Source: Rhodocollybia butyracea (taxonomy: Eukaryota > Basidiomycota > Agaricomycetes > Agaricales > Omphalotaceae). Taken from it: DNA of 64,000 nucleotides. This document shows positions 11,021 to 22,931 of the stretch, in pieces (position 1 is the stretch's first letter; the number at the start of each line of letters is the position of its first letter). The translations under genes and the position numbers were made by a program. The notes beneath the pieces were generated by a model. It made no database searches. It had not been told where the DNA came from and saw nothing but the letters and a program-made list of their open reading frames with translations. Where the stretch lies: positions 620,001 to 684,000 of the forward strand of contig JADNRY010000009.1 of NCBI GenBank assembly GCA_015501585.1. The letters are read 5' to 3'.

Positions 11021-14000
11021 TTACTCTACAACCTGCACAGTCGATGTTGAGTTCTCCTTCTCCGTATCTCTATCACGAAGCTCCGGCATTTTTACAGCAT
11101 GCATACTCTCAGGAGCAGACCTAGTTACAGAGGAATCCATACTCTGCTCCATTTCAGGTACTTCCCTTTGATTTCTCTCAATCCAAGACTTTCTCGCCTG
11201 CTGAGATCTTTTCAAGGCAGGAAGAATCGATACGTAGTCCTCCTTTCTCCTAACTGAACACATATAATCTTCCGTGTCCGAAACATAGAACAACCTGTAT
11301 GTCCGCACACATACTTTAATTTCGAGGGCGTCAGAACCGATAATGTCCCAATTCGGTAACGATTTCGATCTCCGAAGATTTCTAATAGAGGGTGTTGGTA
11401 CCAGAAAACACTTTCAGACACTCAACTCACCTGCCGAGGAAAGGCTTGTCCACTTTTTGCGGGGTGACACTGGTTGTCACTTCGTCCTAGTCACATAAGA
11501 TTAGTTAGATGACACAAGATGTATTGGAAACGTACTGTGACATAAGAATCGATGTAGGATTGCCATCGTCCAGTCAGAACCTCGGAGTCATCATAACTTG
11601 AATCGTCCTTCCCAATCAACTGCACGGTCAAGAGTTTCTCCTCGGTGAGCTATAAAAGATGAAAGAGTTGATCATCAGGTAGATCGTCAAGCCGGCGAAC
11701 AACATACCCAATCAATCCTAAACATATTCTCATCCGGTCCCAAAACCTTTTCTACGTTTCGTCGGTTGTTAATCTGCTCCTGTGTCGTAGGAGAAGTCAC
11801 CGCTCTATCCGTTTCAGGATTTCCAAGAGCTCTTGGGATTTGGATCAGCGAAGACAAGTTGGACCTGTTGATTAATCAGCTCAATAATTCATGACGGGTA
11901 AAAGTCGTAGTATCGCACCTGCTTAATGACAACGCCAATCAACTTGTCGATTGTGAATACCTTGTAAGCGTCCTAAAAAGCACAATTTACAATTGATCAG
12001 GAATATCAATAAAACTGGCCGTTAGACTCACCTTTATTCCGAACATCCCTCTCATTTGGTCCTCGAAAGCGGCCTGCTCAATCTCATTATCGAACAACCT
12101 CTCACAACTCTGCAGAAGGATATCATAGAAATGAGCAGCATCGGCCTTGCGTTCACGTTCGATGTCTTTCATTGCTTGAAGTTTAGCCGACTCTTCAGTA
12201 ACTTGTTGGACAGGGAGGGCATCGAAGAAGCTGTGAGATCCATGGCTACATCCGGGTCACTTGGTCGCTCGAACGACGAAGAATCTGCACCGGCGCGCAC
12301 ATGTGAAACGATTGAAGAGGAGTCGGAGAAGGTGTAAGGTAATGTTGGCCGTGAGGGCGAAAGTTCGGAATCGGATAGATATTCTTGAGCCAGTTGACTC
12401 CCCAGAGATTTAAATAGGTGTAAACGGGAGTATAAAACCTATTGCGGTAGGTAAGTGAAAAAAAGTAATGATTAAAGTCTCGATACGTACTCCAATGAGC
12501 CTCAGTAACACGTAGAATGTCGTGTTTGTGAAGAAGATCCCACGTTTCCTTGTAGTCGTAGGCAATATCTTGGCGTTACGTTCTGTGGTAGGGGCAGGCG
12601 AAGCGAATCTCGAAACCGATGGTGAAGGTTGAGCAGCTCCTGTCCTTGTTTTCCGTCCAGACTTGGCTTGTTCGCTTTTCAGCAGTTTCTTCCTCAAATC
12701 ACCGCCAGAAACGGCAGATCCTGCACCACCGCCCTTTTTCATTCGACTTCCTCCCGCACGAGAACTTGAAGCGACCGGAGTATCGACATCAAGCAAACCT
12801 AAACCTTCCACGTCCATCTCACCATCGGCTCCGTTCATTTCTTGCACGGCTGTGAAAGCAGCATTGAATGTACCTGCGTCAATCATGAACACCAATGGTA
12901 CCCAACCACGCAGAAATGCTTCAATACGCCGTCGCTCAGTCCAGGGGATTTGACCTTGCGTGCGGTCAAGGAAAGAGAAGACTAGTTTGAGAGAGTCCTG
13001 AAGAACATTGAGATCGTCGAACCCAATCTCGAGCTGGTGACGAGGCCGCGTCCGTACAAATAATGGGTCCAAGAGCGAAGCACGAGAAGTCATCTGCTCT
13101 TCCCTCGCAGCCTCAATCTCGCTCACGAACGCCTTTGTGGTCAGCGCTTTCTTGTCCGCCGCTTTGAAATTCACACTCTGATGATCCAGCGACTTGGCGT
13201 AGTTACGTGCATCGACCTCTCGCCAGACCTTGTTCCACTCCCTCTGAGCCCGTTTCCATTCCTCTTCCTTCTGTTTCAACCTGCCTATAACGACTGGAAT
13301 GGCATGCGCAGGACTGTCTTGCATGCAAGCAAGAACTTCCGTTCCTATCTCTCGCCCGTAGATCTTCCGTACGACGCGCTGATGTATAGCTTTCGCGGAA
13401 CCGCCTAGGTTAGGCTTTATACGGAACGTTCCCCGTTCCTCAGGCGATAACTGTGTGATCCGGTTATTGATAGGCTCGAGAATAGCTATCGTTCGTGAGA
13501 TGGCTTCAATATGGAAATCATACTCGTGTCTTTCTTCCTCTGACCGATGCAGAGCTTCTTCGTAAACGTTCTTCCTAGATACGGACCAGAAGAAGGTGGG
13601 GTCATCGAAGGGATCAGGATAAGCAACGTTGCCGGAGGAGTTGCTGGTGGAGGAGTATGAGGAGGAGTTAAGGGCCCATGTTGGATGGGAAACCCATTCG
13701 TCATTAAGAACATCACGGCACATTGAATCTCGACCGGAGCAGGTAACATTGATTTCCTGCAAAAAATTAAACATCGTGGGGCTCAAAGAAATATTGGGGA
13801 CGTACACTCTCAGGTAACCTCCTGTAACTGCCATATTGTGCGCTGAGATCAGCTTTGCCCGGTACAGTCACTGGTCTTTCGATGACACCATCGACGACCA
13901 CGGGCCTAGTCCAGCCATCTGCTTCGCTCCAGCTTTCTGCCTCCTCTTTCTTGCCATCCCAACCCAGAATCTCTTTCCAACTCCGCATCAACTCTCCATC

Positions 14001-15655
14001 ACCGACCAGAAAGTTTCTGGATTCCTTTACTAGTCGAGCAGTGTCGATATATCCCTGCGTAAAAAGATTTACGACTTTAAGGAATTCATTATAAGTTTCG
14101 CGAGAGTCCAGCGCTCTCTTCACACGGTCGAAAAATAACGAAGGGTCGAATTGGGGTGGTACAGCGGGATGTGGAATTGAGACCAAAGAAGGAGCGGAAG
14201 GATGTAATCGTGCAGATGATGAACCGGCGGGGATAGCAGAAGAGGCCGAAGCGGCAATGGAACGACCACTATCGATCTTGGCTCTCTTACTCTACGAAAA
14301 AGAGAAATTTTCAGCAACGATATTATACAAAAAGACAGCATGCCACATGCCTTAGATTTGACCGGGATAATCTCCCTCTTCTCTCGATCTCTCGTGCTAA
14401 TGCTACCATCTCTTTCGCCAGGCTTTCTCTTTCTTTTCTGAGGTAGAAGCGAGCTCTCCCCAGAATCAACCTTTCGCCTACTGTGATGATGATGGTCTCG
14501 GTCCCTATGGTGGTGTCTGCCTTCTTCGGCTGCGGCATTGTCATCCAAGAGCGATTGAGATCCTTCGGGCATGAATATCCTAAAGTCAGACCTCAAATCG
14601 GGGGCATCTTTAAATAAGTGGCTAATTTGCTTGGAGACTTCATCCTGGAAAAAAACCGGGAAAAAAACATGTCAGTTGAACGTTAAAAAAACGTGTAGCC
14701 CTTGAGCCTCGGACCTCGTTGATAGATTCAGGTGAGTGATGAAAGCGAGATAGGATGTCCAGAAATTGCCTGTAGGTCTCCGGGTCGCAGCGCTGTTTGA
14801 TTTTTTGCACGTAGGCTACAGCTGGCTCCATAGCCTGCGGTGCTTGTAGCATGACCGCATCCGGAGTACCTCGTCGGCTGGATGGACGCATGGGGTTGAG
14901 GCGGTCGCGTTGGTCTGGGTGCTTTGCTGAAAAAAGGCGAAATGAACATCATTCCATAACTAGTGACAGGAAAAGCTTGCCAAAGACGTACGTGCAACAG
15001 ATGGTACTGGAGGGGACTGTGGCTCGTCAGACCACTGAAAAGGTTTTCCTCGACCGGTGTTCGTTGTTTCCATTTTGGTACCGCGAGGAGTGGTGACGGT
15101 TATGTGATTTGCGTCCACAGAGCACTCAATGCGGTAACCGACAGGAAGGAAAGTGTTGAATCCCTGAATGAGTAACGGGTGACCCTGGAACAGCGCAGAA
15201 AACCCGTTTTATCACTCCTGGAGTGTCTATTCTTTGATTACGCACATTAGCGAACGAAGCTTTTGTGTGTTGAGATCAGCTTACTGTTGACTTTTAAACT
15301 CCTTCATAATATCCAAAAAGTGATTATAAACATCCGGTTGTGTAGAAAACTTGTTCTTCACTGCATCGAGATAGCTCAACGCATCGGTTACATTGAGAGG
15401 CCGTTCTTGGAGGACGTTGTCTGTAAGCTCCTCGTCGCCTTTCGTAGTTTCAACCGAAGGACGTTCTTCGGCCATCTCTATATCATGAGGTGGCTTTATT
15501 GGTTCTACTGTTGGAAAGGAAGGTTTCTGAACAGCATCTTCGGATTGGTTGGGAAGTGACGGAACGTTGACATCGGGAGCATGGCTAGCTGAAGTCGGAT
15601 TTTGGTCTGGTTTTGACGATATTTCCAAGTGATTGACAACTTCAGCTTCGTCCAT
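11021..15655 (-). CDS. SIN3: SIN3 transcriptional corepressor (three PAH domains), with three apparent single-base frame errors
   Basis: Scaffold of the histone deacetylase corepressor complex, nuclear. Minus-strand exons: 15655-15285, 15231-14992, 14926-14715, 14644-14351, 14291-13806, 13756-12491, 12438-12261, 12201-12032, 11972-11919, 11864-11708, 11649-11536, 11486-11431, 11381-11021. After correction this gives about 1319 aa. PAH1 (about residues 90-160) contains [12 protein letters not shown] and [18 protein letters not shown]2 lies at about 240-305 ([11 protein letters not shown]) and PAH3 at about 420-475. The corepressor domain follows ([19 protein letters not shown]), then the HDAC-interaction region and the conserved C-terminal region ([19 protein letters not shown]). 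Frame breaks: one extra base in A4 at 15199-15202; one missing base each at T3 11839-11841 and C2 11809-11810. Intron 4 may use GC (GCATGT) or a weaker GT donor 12 nt upstream. ATG 15655 is the likely start. Confidence 0.9.
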
Positions 15656-16465
15656 GGCTGACTGGATAAACCGCCAGTTGCGTGTTGTGGAAAGGAAAAA
15701 GAAATGCTTGGTCTGTGCGCAACAATTGGACGGTCCGGAAGCCGAGTATATTGATAAGCGCTCAGGTTGCTCAGGGTCACTTTGCTTCCTTATCGATTTA
15801 TCAGTCCATCGTCTAGATTCGCTCACTTATTTCGTGCTAGCTGGCGAGTCATAGAGAGTATTCACTTTTGGGAATATCTTCAGAACACTGGCGAGGAATT
15901 CGCCCGACGACAAATCTGCTGCCAAAAGAACATTCCCAGCGCCGACAGAACCTAAAACCCAGCCGACGGTCTCGAAGAACAATTAGGTTCATCAGAAATT
16001 GGTTAGCAAGGCTTCCTTGGAAAAGCTGCGGTGGTGCAAAGTAACTGAGCGTTTCGGATTAGGAAGTAGATAAAAATTAATGATGCTGTTTGCTGAACGC
16101 GCAGTAACTAAGGCGCAGTTTCTCGTTGTTCAAGTTTAAGAACTCATCTTGAAGTTAGTCACGCGTTAGATCTTGAATGTGTACATAAATGGAATCACTC
16201 CTCCTCATGACCGCTCTACAAACTTTGTGAACACGTTGTAACCTCGTTTCTGGCCTATCTGCTTCCATTTACAACAAACTGAATACATGAACCCACCAAA
16301 GCACTGCGCACCCCGGAAATTATCTATCAACCCATCGAATCGCTCACAGTCATAATAAGGTATCAAGAATATTCCCTATATAAGTTGGGAGTTCTGAGAT
16401 CAATCCTCATAGTCCTCATCGCTTCCCCTCAAAGACCTCAGTCGACTTCTGAGGCTCTACTGTAT
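15656..16465. promoter_or_regulatory. Divergent promoter region with TATA box
   Basis: The region lies between SIN3 (minus) and the next plus gene. A TATATAA box at 16377-16383 sits about 85 bp before the chosen start of the plus gene. The in-frame ATG at 16385 lies directly behind this box and is unlikely to be transcribed. Nothing else is recognised. Confidence 0.5.
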
Positions 16466-17780
16466 ATGAAAATCGTAAAAACCATTAAAACTCCAGACCA
16501 AATGACTAAAAATAATCGTAACCCTGCTCCCCTGCGAATTCCTGAAACTCAGGCTAGCAAACCTCCCCCACAAAGCAGCGCCCAGACTAACACCACGCCT
16601 GCATCTACTGACTCCCAAAGCTCGACGGCGTCTTTCCAGATGTCCCCAAATACAGCAGAAACATATCTCACATCTGCTGGACCATTCTCCGCGTCCGACA
16701 GTAGTTTCGTCTTTCCTCCCGCCAAATCCTACGCCGAGCTTATCGGCCAAGCGCGCAAAGTCAACAAAATCGCGGTTGGGACATGTAGTTTGTTGGATAA
16801 GATTGTCAAGCACTTGGCAGACGCCGGTCCAGCCATTCAGGCTGCTGATGAGGTACGCTGTGGGTCCTCTTCTGTTGGGTATCACTAACATCTGTATAGC
16901 TTGAAAAGCTCCAGCATGAGCTAAACTTTCAACGGGATCGCAACACCGCCGAGCTTCGCGACCTCGAAGCGAAAATTACCGCTCAGCTCGAGGAAGCTAT
17001 CAAGAAGAAATTGAAAGACGAAGCTCTGAAGGTGGTTAAAGATAAAGTTCGAGAGACAATCAAGAACTCGATCAACGAAGAGGTCAGCAGTTTTTATCTG
17101 CGCCACACTTGTAAATTCACTCGCTTTACAGCTTCACCGCCGTGTACAGCTATTGGAGCTAAGCGAACAAACCGTCCGTCATCCGAAGCAAATGCTACAA
17201 GTTCAGGCTGATGTGGCTAATTCGTGAGCGATTACTCTCTTTTCGTTCGAGTACAACGTTGTGAACTTTCGTCTCTACAGCGAAGCCCGGGCCCGAAACG
17301 CAGCAGTTCGCGCGAGTGATGAAAGTCTTCGTCCTCTTTCGCTTCCTGACGGCAAACCACATAAACAATTTCCTGCTACCATCCACGATCTAGTCAACAT
17401 GTCTGCCAACAATCTCGACGCTCTCCTGAAAGAGTATGAGGTCACTATGCCCGTGGTGCAATCTCCGGCCCCTGCCCAATCGACGAGTAAAGAAGCGCCG
17501 AAGACACAGACAAAGGCCCAGACACAGACACAGACGAAGGCCCAGACACAGACACAAACGAAGGCCCAGACACAGGCCCAGACAAATGCAGATGTCAATT
17601 CCAGGGAGGAAAAAATAAACTCCCTCCTGGCATTCATTGGGGTGCGTGGAACTTTCGTTGATTTTCGAATATTGGGATTAACTCGTTCAATAGGTAACTA
17701 CTTTTCACGTCGTTCGGACTCCCTCGGGCAAAGATGTGAAGGGTTTGGGGTCGGTTATGGTGATTAGTGGCCATTCTTGA
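16466..17780 (+). CDS. Uncharacterised coiled-coil protein with TQTKAQ repeats
   Basis: I do not recognise the family. Exons: 16466-16852, 16900-17082, 17132-17223, 17281-17641, 17694-17780, all GT-AG and all phase-consistent, giving 369 aa. The N-terminus is Ser/Thr/Pro-rich and disordered. The middle (exons 2-3) is a charged helical or coiled-coil segment (AQLEEAIKKKLKDEALK). A run of TQTKAQTQ-type repeats follows near residue 290, and a short, less polar C-terminus (VTTFHVVRTPSGKD) ends the protein. The start could also be 16502; 16385 is disfavoured by the TATA position. Confidence 0.7.
17504..17584. repeat. Coding minisatellite (about 24-bp unit)
   Basis: Roughly three copies of a 24-bp unit, ACRAAGGCCCAGACACAGAC-like, encode TKAQTQTQ inside the coiled-coil protein gene. 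All unit lengths are multiples of three, so the frame is kept. Confidence 0.8.
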
Positions 17781-18570
17781 GCGTCGTTGAAACTACCAAG
17801 TTGCCGATGGACCGTTTACATTATAAATTTCTTGCTTGTATTATCCATTGTATTATAGCTATATATCACTGTCTTGATTACGGCTGCACTTGAGGTTACG
17901 ATTCGTCCCAATGACCATTAGGCGGTACGGAAGATGCAGTGAAAAACGCATCGTACTTGTCCTCGTCTTTCCAGTAGACCGAAATTAGACGTTTAGAGTC
18001 TATATTTCGGAGCAACCTCCTATCGCAAGTGCCACAATCAAATCGAACAACTGCGCGATGTGGACCGAGGGCAACGATGACAGCGGATAACCATGGCCGA
18101 TCTCAGAGATCTGGGAGGAAAAAAAACGATAAGTCAAGAAAGGATCGAGATCCAGTTTTCAAGCCCCAGGTTTTGAAGGTATGCACAGGTATGCACCCTG
18201 TGATTGTGGGCGCATACATCATACCTATGATAGATCCACTACTATCCAGCGGTCTTAGAGGAGTACCCTAGAAAATTGTCGAAGCCCTCGAGACTAGTGA
18301 GATTGGAGTGGCATTTCCCCACCTAGCCCGCGAACATACCGGATACAAGGGTTTATCAATACTACAATCGAAATGCCAAGGACGCACTCAGTGTGACAGA
18401 GACAGTAGTATGGCTATGATTTCGAAAAGTACGGTAACATGTCCGGCAATGCGTGGGAGGACAATTGTTCTTGGGCTCCGAAGACGATAGAGGAAGGAGC
18501 TCTTGGAATCATTTCATCCTTCCAGCCTTAGAATTGTATGGCAAAAAGTACTCCAGCTCATATTAAAACT

Positions 18571-18970
18571 GACAATCATACCTCGTGGAGACGCCACCTT
18601 GAACAATAAAGCAAGCTGTACGGGCGGTTTGGAGGACAGACAAGCTGATGAGCTTTGAACATTTTTGAACGTGTGCCCAGCTTTCAGATCCAGAGTCTAT
18701 ACTTCACATGCATCGCACACTGCACTAACAGTGAGTGCCTAATGCAAGCCACGTTGGTCGTTATCGAACGAATCACCTTAGAAAGTCTTCTTCGGTTATT
18801 TCGCCATACGAGTGATCTATTTTCGAGCTTCTAAGGCTGAGTAAGTTTCAGAAACCAGTGGTACCCGTCCTCGGGTCGACTATATGCAAACTATACTATG
18901 CATAACAATAGTCTCGCGTGCCCAAGTTAGGGTTTTCGAAATCCCATGCCACTATATCCCAGCACTTAAT
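18571..18970 (+). repeat. Direct repeat, left copy (flanks F-box gene)
   Basis: About 400 bp that recurs at 21952-22249 in the same orientation. Shared landmarks are GGCGGTTTGGAGGACAGAC, AAGCCACGTTGGTCG, CTTCTTCGGTTAT and CCACTATATCCCAGC. The right copy is shorter by internal deletions. Identity by eye is roughly 85-90% over aligned parts. Confidence 0.85.
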
Positions 18971-19041
18971 GTCCCTCGAGTCAAGCGGGATGGGAGTCGA
19001 TAAGACTGGTATGACGCTTAGACTGACCTTTAACATTTCGA

Positions 19042-19062
19042 CCCTAACCCCTAACCCCCTAA
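19042..19062. repeat. Short telomere-like tract
   Basis: Three imperfect CCCTAA-like units (CCCTAACCCCTAACCCCCTAA pattern) matching the TTAGGG-type telomere repeat usual in basidiomycetes. It is too short to prove a former telomere. Confidence 0.5.
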
Positions 19063-19320
19063 GTAGCAATAGTTCACATGACCGCGAACATTGTGCGGAC
19101 CCGGACCGAACCAAAACAAAAACACAGTTGCACCACTGCCACCACCAGCCCTGCCACCCAGAGAAATCCAGTCACTCGTTTGAAATTAAAAGCTTGCAGG
19201 TAAAGCTTGATTCACTCTCTGTACTTTATGTCAATCTTAGCTTCGTCGTGACTCGTTTACTTATCTATCGATCGGACAGGACTAGGCCTATCTTAGAAGT
19301 TGACGCGCAAAAAACGCGAA

Positions 19321-21018
19321 ATGCTCTGTGAAAAGTGTAATGCCAGTATCCCGGATGCTTCTTCGAACTCTTCCCCTAAGTTCTCCTCCTCCCTCCAGAA
19401 CTTGCTACGGGCTGAGAATTCTCTAACTTCTTCGGATACCTCCGAAATTCAAGATATAATCGCTGGCTTGGACGTTGACACAGCTCGAATTAGATGGGAG
19501 CTCATATCGCTGACCAACAAGCTCAAGCGATTGGAGATTCAGCGAGCAAAGTACAAGTCTTTACTTGCTCCAATCAGGCGCTTGCCTTCCGAGATTCTCA
19601 ATCTCATCTTCACCCATTTTTCATGTAACCCAGACGTGCAAAACAACACTTACATTACCGATTACGACGGTGTCTCTCTTCCTGGCTACAGTCTCATGGC
19701 TGTGTGTAGTCACTGGCGTAATATAGCGCTATCCTGTACGGCTCTTTGGCGAAAAATCTGGATTGGTGCCACTCTGTATAACACTGAAGAAGCCTTGAAC
19801 AAGCTCGCAAGACTTGCAGCGCCGTTAAAATGGTGTCTTGACCATGCGGGAGAAACTATAGAGATCAGTTTTCGGGCATACATAGATGGGGAAGATACTC
19901 CAGTCCCCGAGCCTGAGTTCATGCGTATTTTATTCGCTCAGCCTGGAAGATGGAGACATCTTGATCTAACCCTTATTAACTTCACTAACTTGGACAATTT
20001 TCCGAGCTTCGCAGCTTTGAAAAATTGTGCTTTGACATCCTTAAAGTCATTGCAGTTCTCCTTTGACCACGAAGTCGAATTTGATATATTTTGCAATGCA
20101 CCTCAGCTCACTCAACTTACACTCGGAACCTTGCCGGCTGCGACTGTGGAAAGGAAAGAGATATTCCCGTGGGGCCAGATCAAAACTCTAGAGCTATTAT
20201 TTGATCATTACCCTAACTATGAGCTTTTCAGAGCCTTAGCCTTTTGTCCTGGTTTGGAATCACTTTCTTATGTGTTTTCATATGATAACAACAACGAGTC
20301 ATCCGAAATACCACCCCAGTTCTCAGAAACAATCCGTTCACTCTCCGTCTTGTTTACAAGTGGCCATATTTTCTCCAAAACATTCAGCCTGCTCATCGAC
20401 GCTGCATGTTTTCTGGCTCTACAGGAAATGTCGATCAACTACAACCCGGATGCGGAGCAAGTACCAAGAGATATACTCTGGCCGCAGGACAAAGTTACTT
20501 CCTTCCTGTTGCGATCCGGCTGTTCTCTGACGACTCTGGAAATTGAGAACATAATCATCAGTAATGACGACCTGGTCGCATTGCTTGTGAACACACCAGA
20601 ATTGCGTCGGTTCAACTTTTACGAGGGCCCTATGACGGAAACAAAGGAGGAAGAGGAAGGAGGGACACTTGCATCTGAACCGGAACACATCACCATGTCG
20701 TTTATCGCTCGTTTGCACGCCTATGGAGACATCGAAGATGGAGGCCCTCATGGTTTCGCGAATCCACTTATTCCTAAACTGGAGCACCTCTCTCTCCGTG
20801 CGCTTGCTGACTGGTTCAACGTCGACCAGCTGTTCATTGATGTAATTTGCTCGCGTTGGTCACCAGAGCCGGGTGTAGTGGCGATGACCGGTATAGAGTG
20901 CCTGAAGTCAGTGAAGTTGCAGGTCCTGGGTCGAGATCTCAACGAAGAAGTCTACAGACCATTGATACAACTGCGTAAAGCTGGGTTGCAGTTAGAGCTC
21001 ATAGGTACAGTGCATTAG
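19321..21018 (+). CDS. F-box domain protein
   Basis: A single exon encodes 565 aa. The first Met-Leu-Cys (19321) is preferred over an in-frame ATG-like start 21 nt upstream. A heptad-rich segment (about residues 50-80) leads into the F-box (about 84-130; RRLPSEILNLIFTHF, then VCSHWRNIALSCTALWRKI). The rest is leucine-rich and irregular, as in the large Agaricomycete F-box family, ending LQLELIGTVH. F-box proteins recruit targets to SCF ubiquitin ligases through Skp1; the target is unknown. It has no introns and lies between two direct repeats. Confidence 0.85.
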   Translation: MLCEKCNASIPDASSNSSPKFSSSLQNLLRAENSLTSSDTSEIQDIIAGLDVDTARIRWELISLTNKLKRLEIQRAKYKSLLAPIRRLPSEILNLIFTHFSCNPDVQNNTYITDYDGVSLPGYSLMAVCSHWRNIALSCTALWRKIWIGATLYNTEEALNKLARLAAPLKWCLDHAGETIEISFRAYIDGEDTPVPEPEFMRILFAQPGRWRHLDLTLINFTNLDNFPSFAALKNCALTSLKSLQFSFDHEVEFDIFCNAPQLTQLTLGTLPAATVERKEIFPWGQIKTLELLFDHYPNYELFRALAFCPGLESLSYVFSYDNNNESSEIPPQFSETIRSLSVLFTSGHIFSKTFSLLIDAACFLALQEMSINYNPDAEQVPRDILWPQDKVTSFLLRSGCSLTTLEIENIIISNDDLVALLVNTPELRRFNFYEGPMTETKEEEEGGTLASEPEHITMSFIARLHAYGDIEDGGPHGFANPLIPKLEHLSLRALADWFNVDQLFIDVICSRWSPEPGVVAMTGIECLKSVKLQVLGRDLNEEVYRPLIQLRKAGLQLELIGTVH

Positions 21019-21261
21019 CGATATTCAGATCATATTACATTGTTTTCTCTCACATCCACCTTTACCTTTCTACACATCCCAATATACTTTCTCGCTCCAG
21101 TTCCACTTCTGCAGTATATGCATCTATGTATTTATCGTACGAGACTAGCAGATGTTTTTCAAGAAGTAGTCCCAAGAGGTTGACCGGACCAAGCGCACGG
21201 GGGTCTCTGGCACTTTTATTGGGATCGCTGAAGGATCGTAACGGCGAGGACTTTTGGGTCC

Positions 21262-21551
21262 CTATCTCGTCCGATTGTCCATAGCTGAACATTCAACAAA
21301 GATGTAGCTGCGTTTTTGGAGCACTGCGTCGGTGATCTTTGAAGCAAGTAATAAATTACATCTCTGAAAAGGTCGGTTCTTCAAGAATGCTTGCTTTTGC
21401 TTACTTCTTTCCTTCCAAGCAGAAGCCGGGGCATCGTTCCAAATTCCAGGAACATTCATACCCTCCTGCCCTGGGGACCACGAGTCACGAGCCTGGTGCC
21501 TTCAGCAATTTGGATGGGTTGGAAGAGTTTTAGAGGTGCTGGTGAGGACAT
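21262..21551 (-). CDS. Possible small spliced protein, uncertain
   Basis: ATG at 21551 (context AAAATG) opens MSSPAPLKLFQP. A GTATGA donor ends exon 1 at 21462 after 30 codons. An acceptor at about 21364 continues in phase for 33 codons to a stop at 21262, giving 63 aa. A TATA-like TATAAAAGG lies at about 21781-21789, rather far upstream. An overlapping frame at 21062-21292 (SFSDPNKSARDPRALGPVN) looks protein-like and may be an alternative last exon. I do not recognise either. Confidence 0.25.
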
Positions 21552-21951
21552 TTTATTGGAAGTTGGGGTTCCGAGGTTTTGGAGGGCGGCTCGTTGAGTG
21601 GACAGTAGTGGATAAGTAAGACCAGCGCGAGGCGAGAGATTGCTAACCAAACGGGAGGGCAAGGCTGGGCAAGAGGCAAAGCCGCGAGGAAGGGAAATCG
21701 TGTACCACCAGCCACGGTAGAACCAATATTTGATGGAATAGTTATTGCACCATTTCGTCGATCGTGGTAAGAATCTATTTCCTTTTATAGCAATTTTTTT
21801 AACACAACGCGCACAAATCGCGTCGCTGAGAGCTTGAACAACGACTACGATGTCGGGATATCCTCCGCCCGAAGACAATCTAGAGCTCCAAGTATAGCTA
21901 GGGATCTATGATTTTTAGCCTTATCGAATTATGTGGCGCTGACATGAACCT

Positions 21952-22249
21952 GACAGTCATACCTCGACGTGGAGAAGCCACCGCGAACAATAAAGCACGC
22001 TGTACAGGCGGTTTGGAGGACAGACGAACTAATGAGCTTTGAGTGTGTCAGATCCGGGAGTGCCTAACGTAAGCCACGTTGGTCACTCGTTGGTCGTTAT
22101 CGGACGAACCACTCTAGAAAGTCTTCTTCGGTTATTTTGCCATACGAGTGATCTATTTCGGGCTATTAGTAAGTATATGCATAACAATAGTCTCGCATGC
22201 CCAAGTTGGGGTTTCCGAAATCCCACGCCACTATATCCCAGCGCTTAAT
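21952..22249 (+). repeat. Direct repeat, right copy (flanks F-box gene)
   Basis: Partner of 18571-18970, same orientation. It lacks a stretch of about 100 bp present in the left copy and ends at the same CCCAGCRCTTAAT motif. Confidence 0.85.
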
Positions 22250-22931
22250 ACCTTCTTGAAGCAAGGGCAAGCGATCGACCACCTGGTCGAGCGCAACAGC
22301 TATAAGACAAACAAAGACCGTCTTGATTCAGTAATACCGGTGTTTCGTTCGATTTCATACATGCTACGTCGGTGGATCCCCTGTCGCTGCGCCGCTTTCG
22401 ACTCTATCGGCCCCTGAGGCCCAAAGACGCGGCCACTGGAGGCCACTGCAAGGTTGATCCTTTCGGTGACTGTCATTTATCATAGGCACACCAGTACACA
22501 TAATCGAAATACCATTCTTGCAACAGTCTTTGCCATACTTGAACGGGGATGTTCAACGACAATCCGGCAAAGGACGACGAACAGTTGCATGTTATGAAAC
22601 ACGGTTCTATTGATAGCGATAGATAATTCGATAAATATACTAAGGTGAGAGTAAAACATATAAGCTACATACATATGTATTGGAGATAAAAAGGTATCCT
22701 AGATGTTGGAGAATCGTAATTCGGAGACTTGTCTAGTCCGAATTGCAACGGTAGTAGTACCCTGTCTCCGTTTGCATGTGTAGATAGACAGATAGATAGA
22801 ACTGTACACCGACAGGAGAACAACCACCGACCAGCGAGGTGTTTTCCAGTCATCCACCGGTTCCTGCTGAATCTCTCTTCCGCGACAGGCAAGCTTCCTT
22901 TGTACATTTCGTTCGTACATCGTGATTCTCG
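22250..22931. other. Intergenic, short microsatellite only
   Basis: A short GATA-type tract (TAGATAGACAGATAGATAGA, about 22781-22800) is the only feature I see. No supported gene. Confidence 0.4.

Larger units (their letters stand above)
17781..19320. other. Gene-poor region upstream of the F-box gene
   Basis: It contains the first copy of a dispersed repeat (18571-18970) and a telomere-like tract (19042-19062). Short frames (18029-18271, 18918-19331) have no recognisable product. Confidence 0.5.

Noticed and set aside
11021..15655. SIN3 as a pseudogene
   Set aside because: All 13 exons keep splice consensus and phase except for three single-base problems at homopolymers; the rest of the protein is well conserved. 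Sequence error is the simpler reading, though not proven.
17261..17767. 168-codon single-exon gene overlapping the coiled-coil protein
   Set aside because: It reads through a real intron; splicing to 17694 gives a phase-consistent C-terminus and removes this frame.
19300..19320. Upstream start of the F-box protein
   Set aside because: The extra residues (MTRKKRE) add nothing conserved; Met-Leu-Cys at 19321 looks the more natural start, although this is not decisive.
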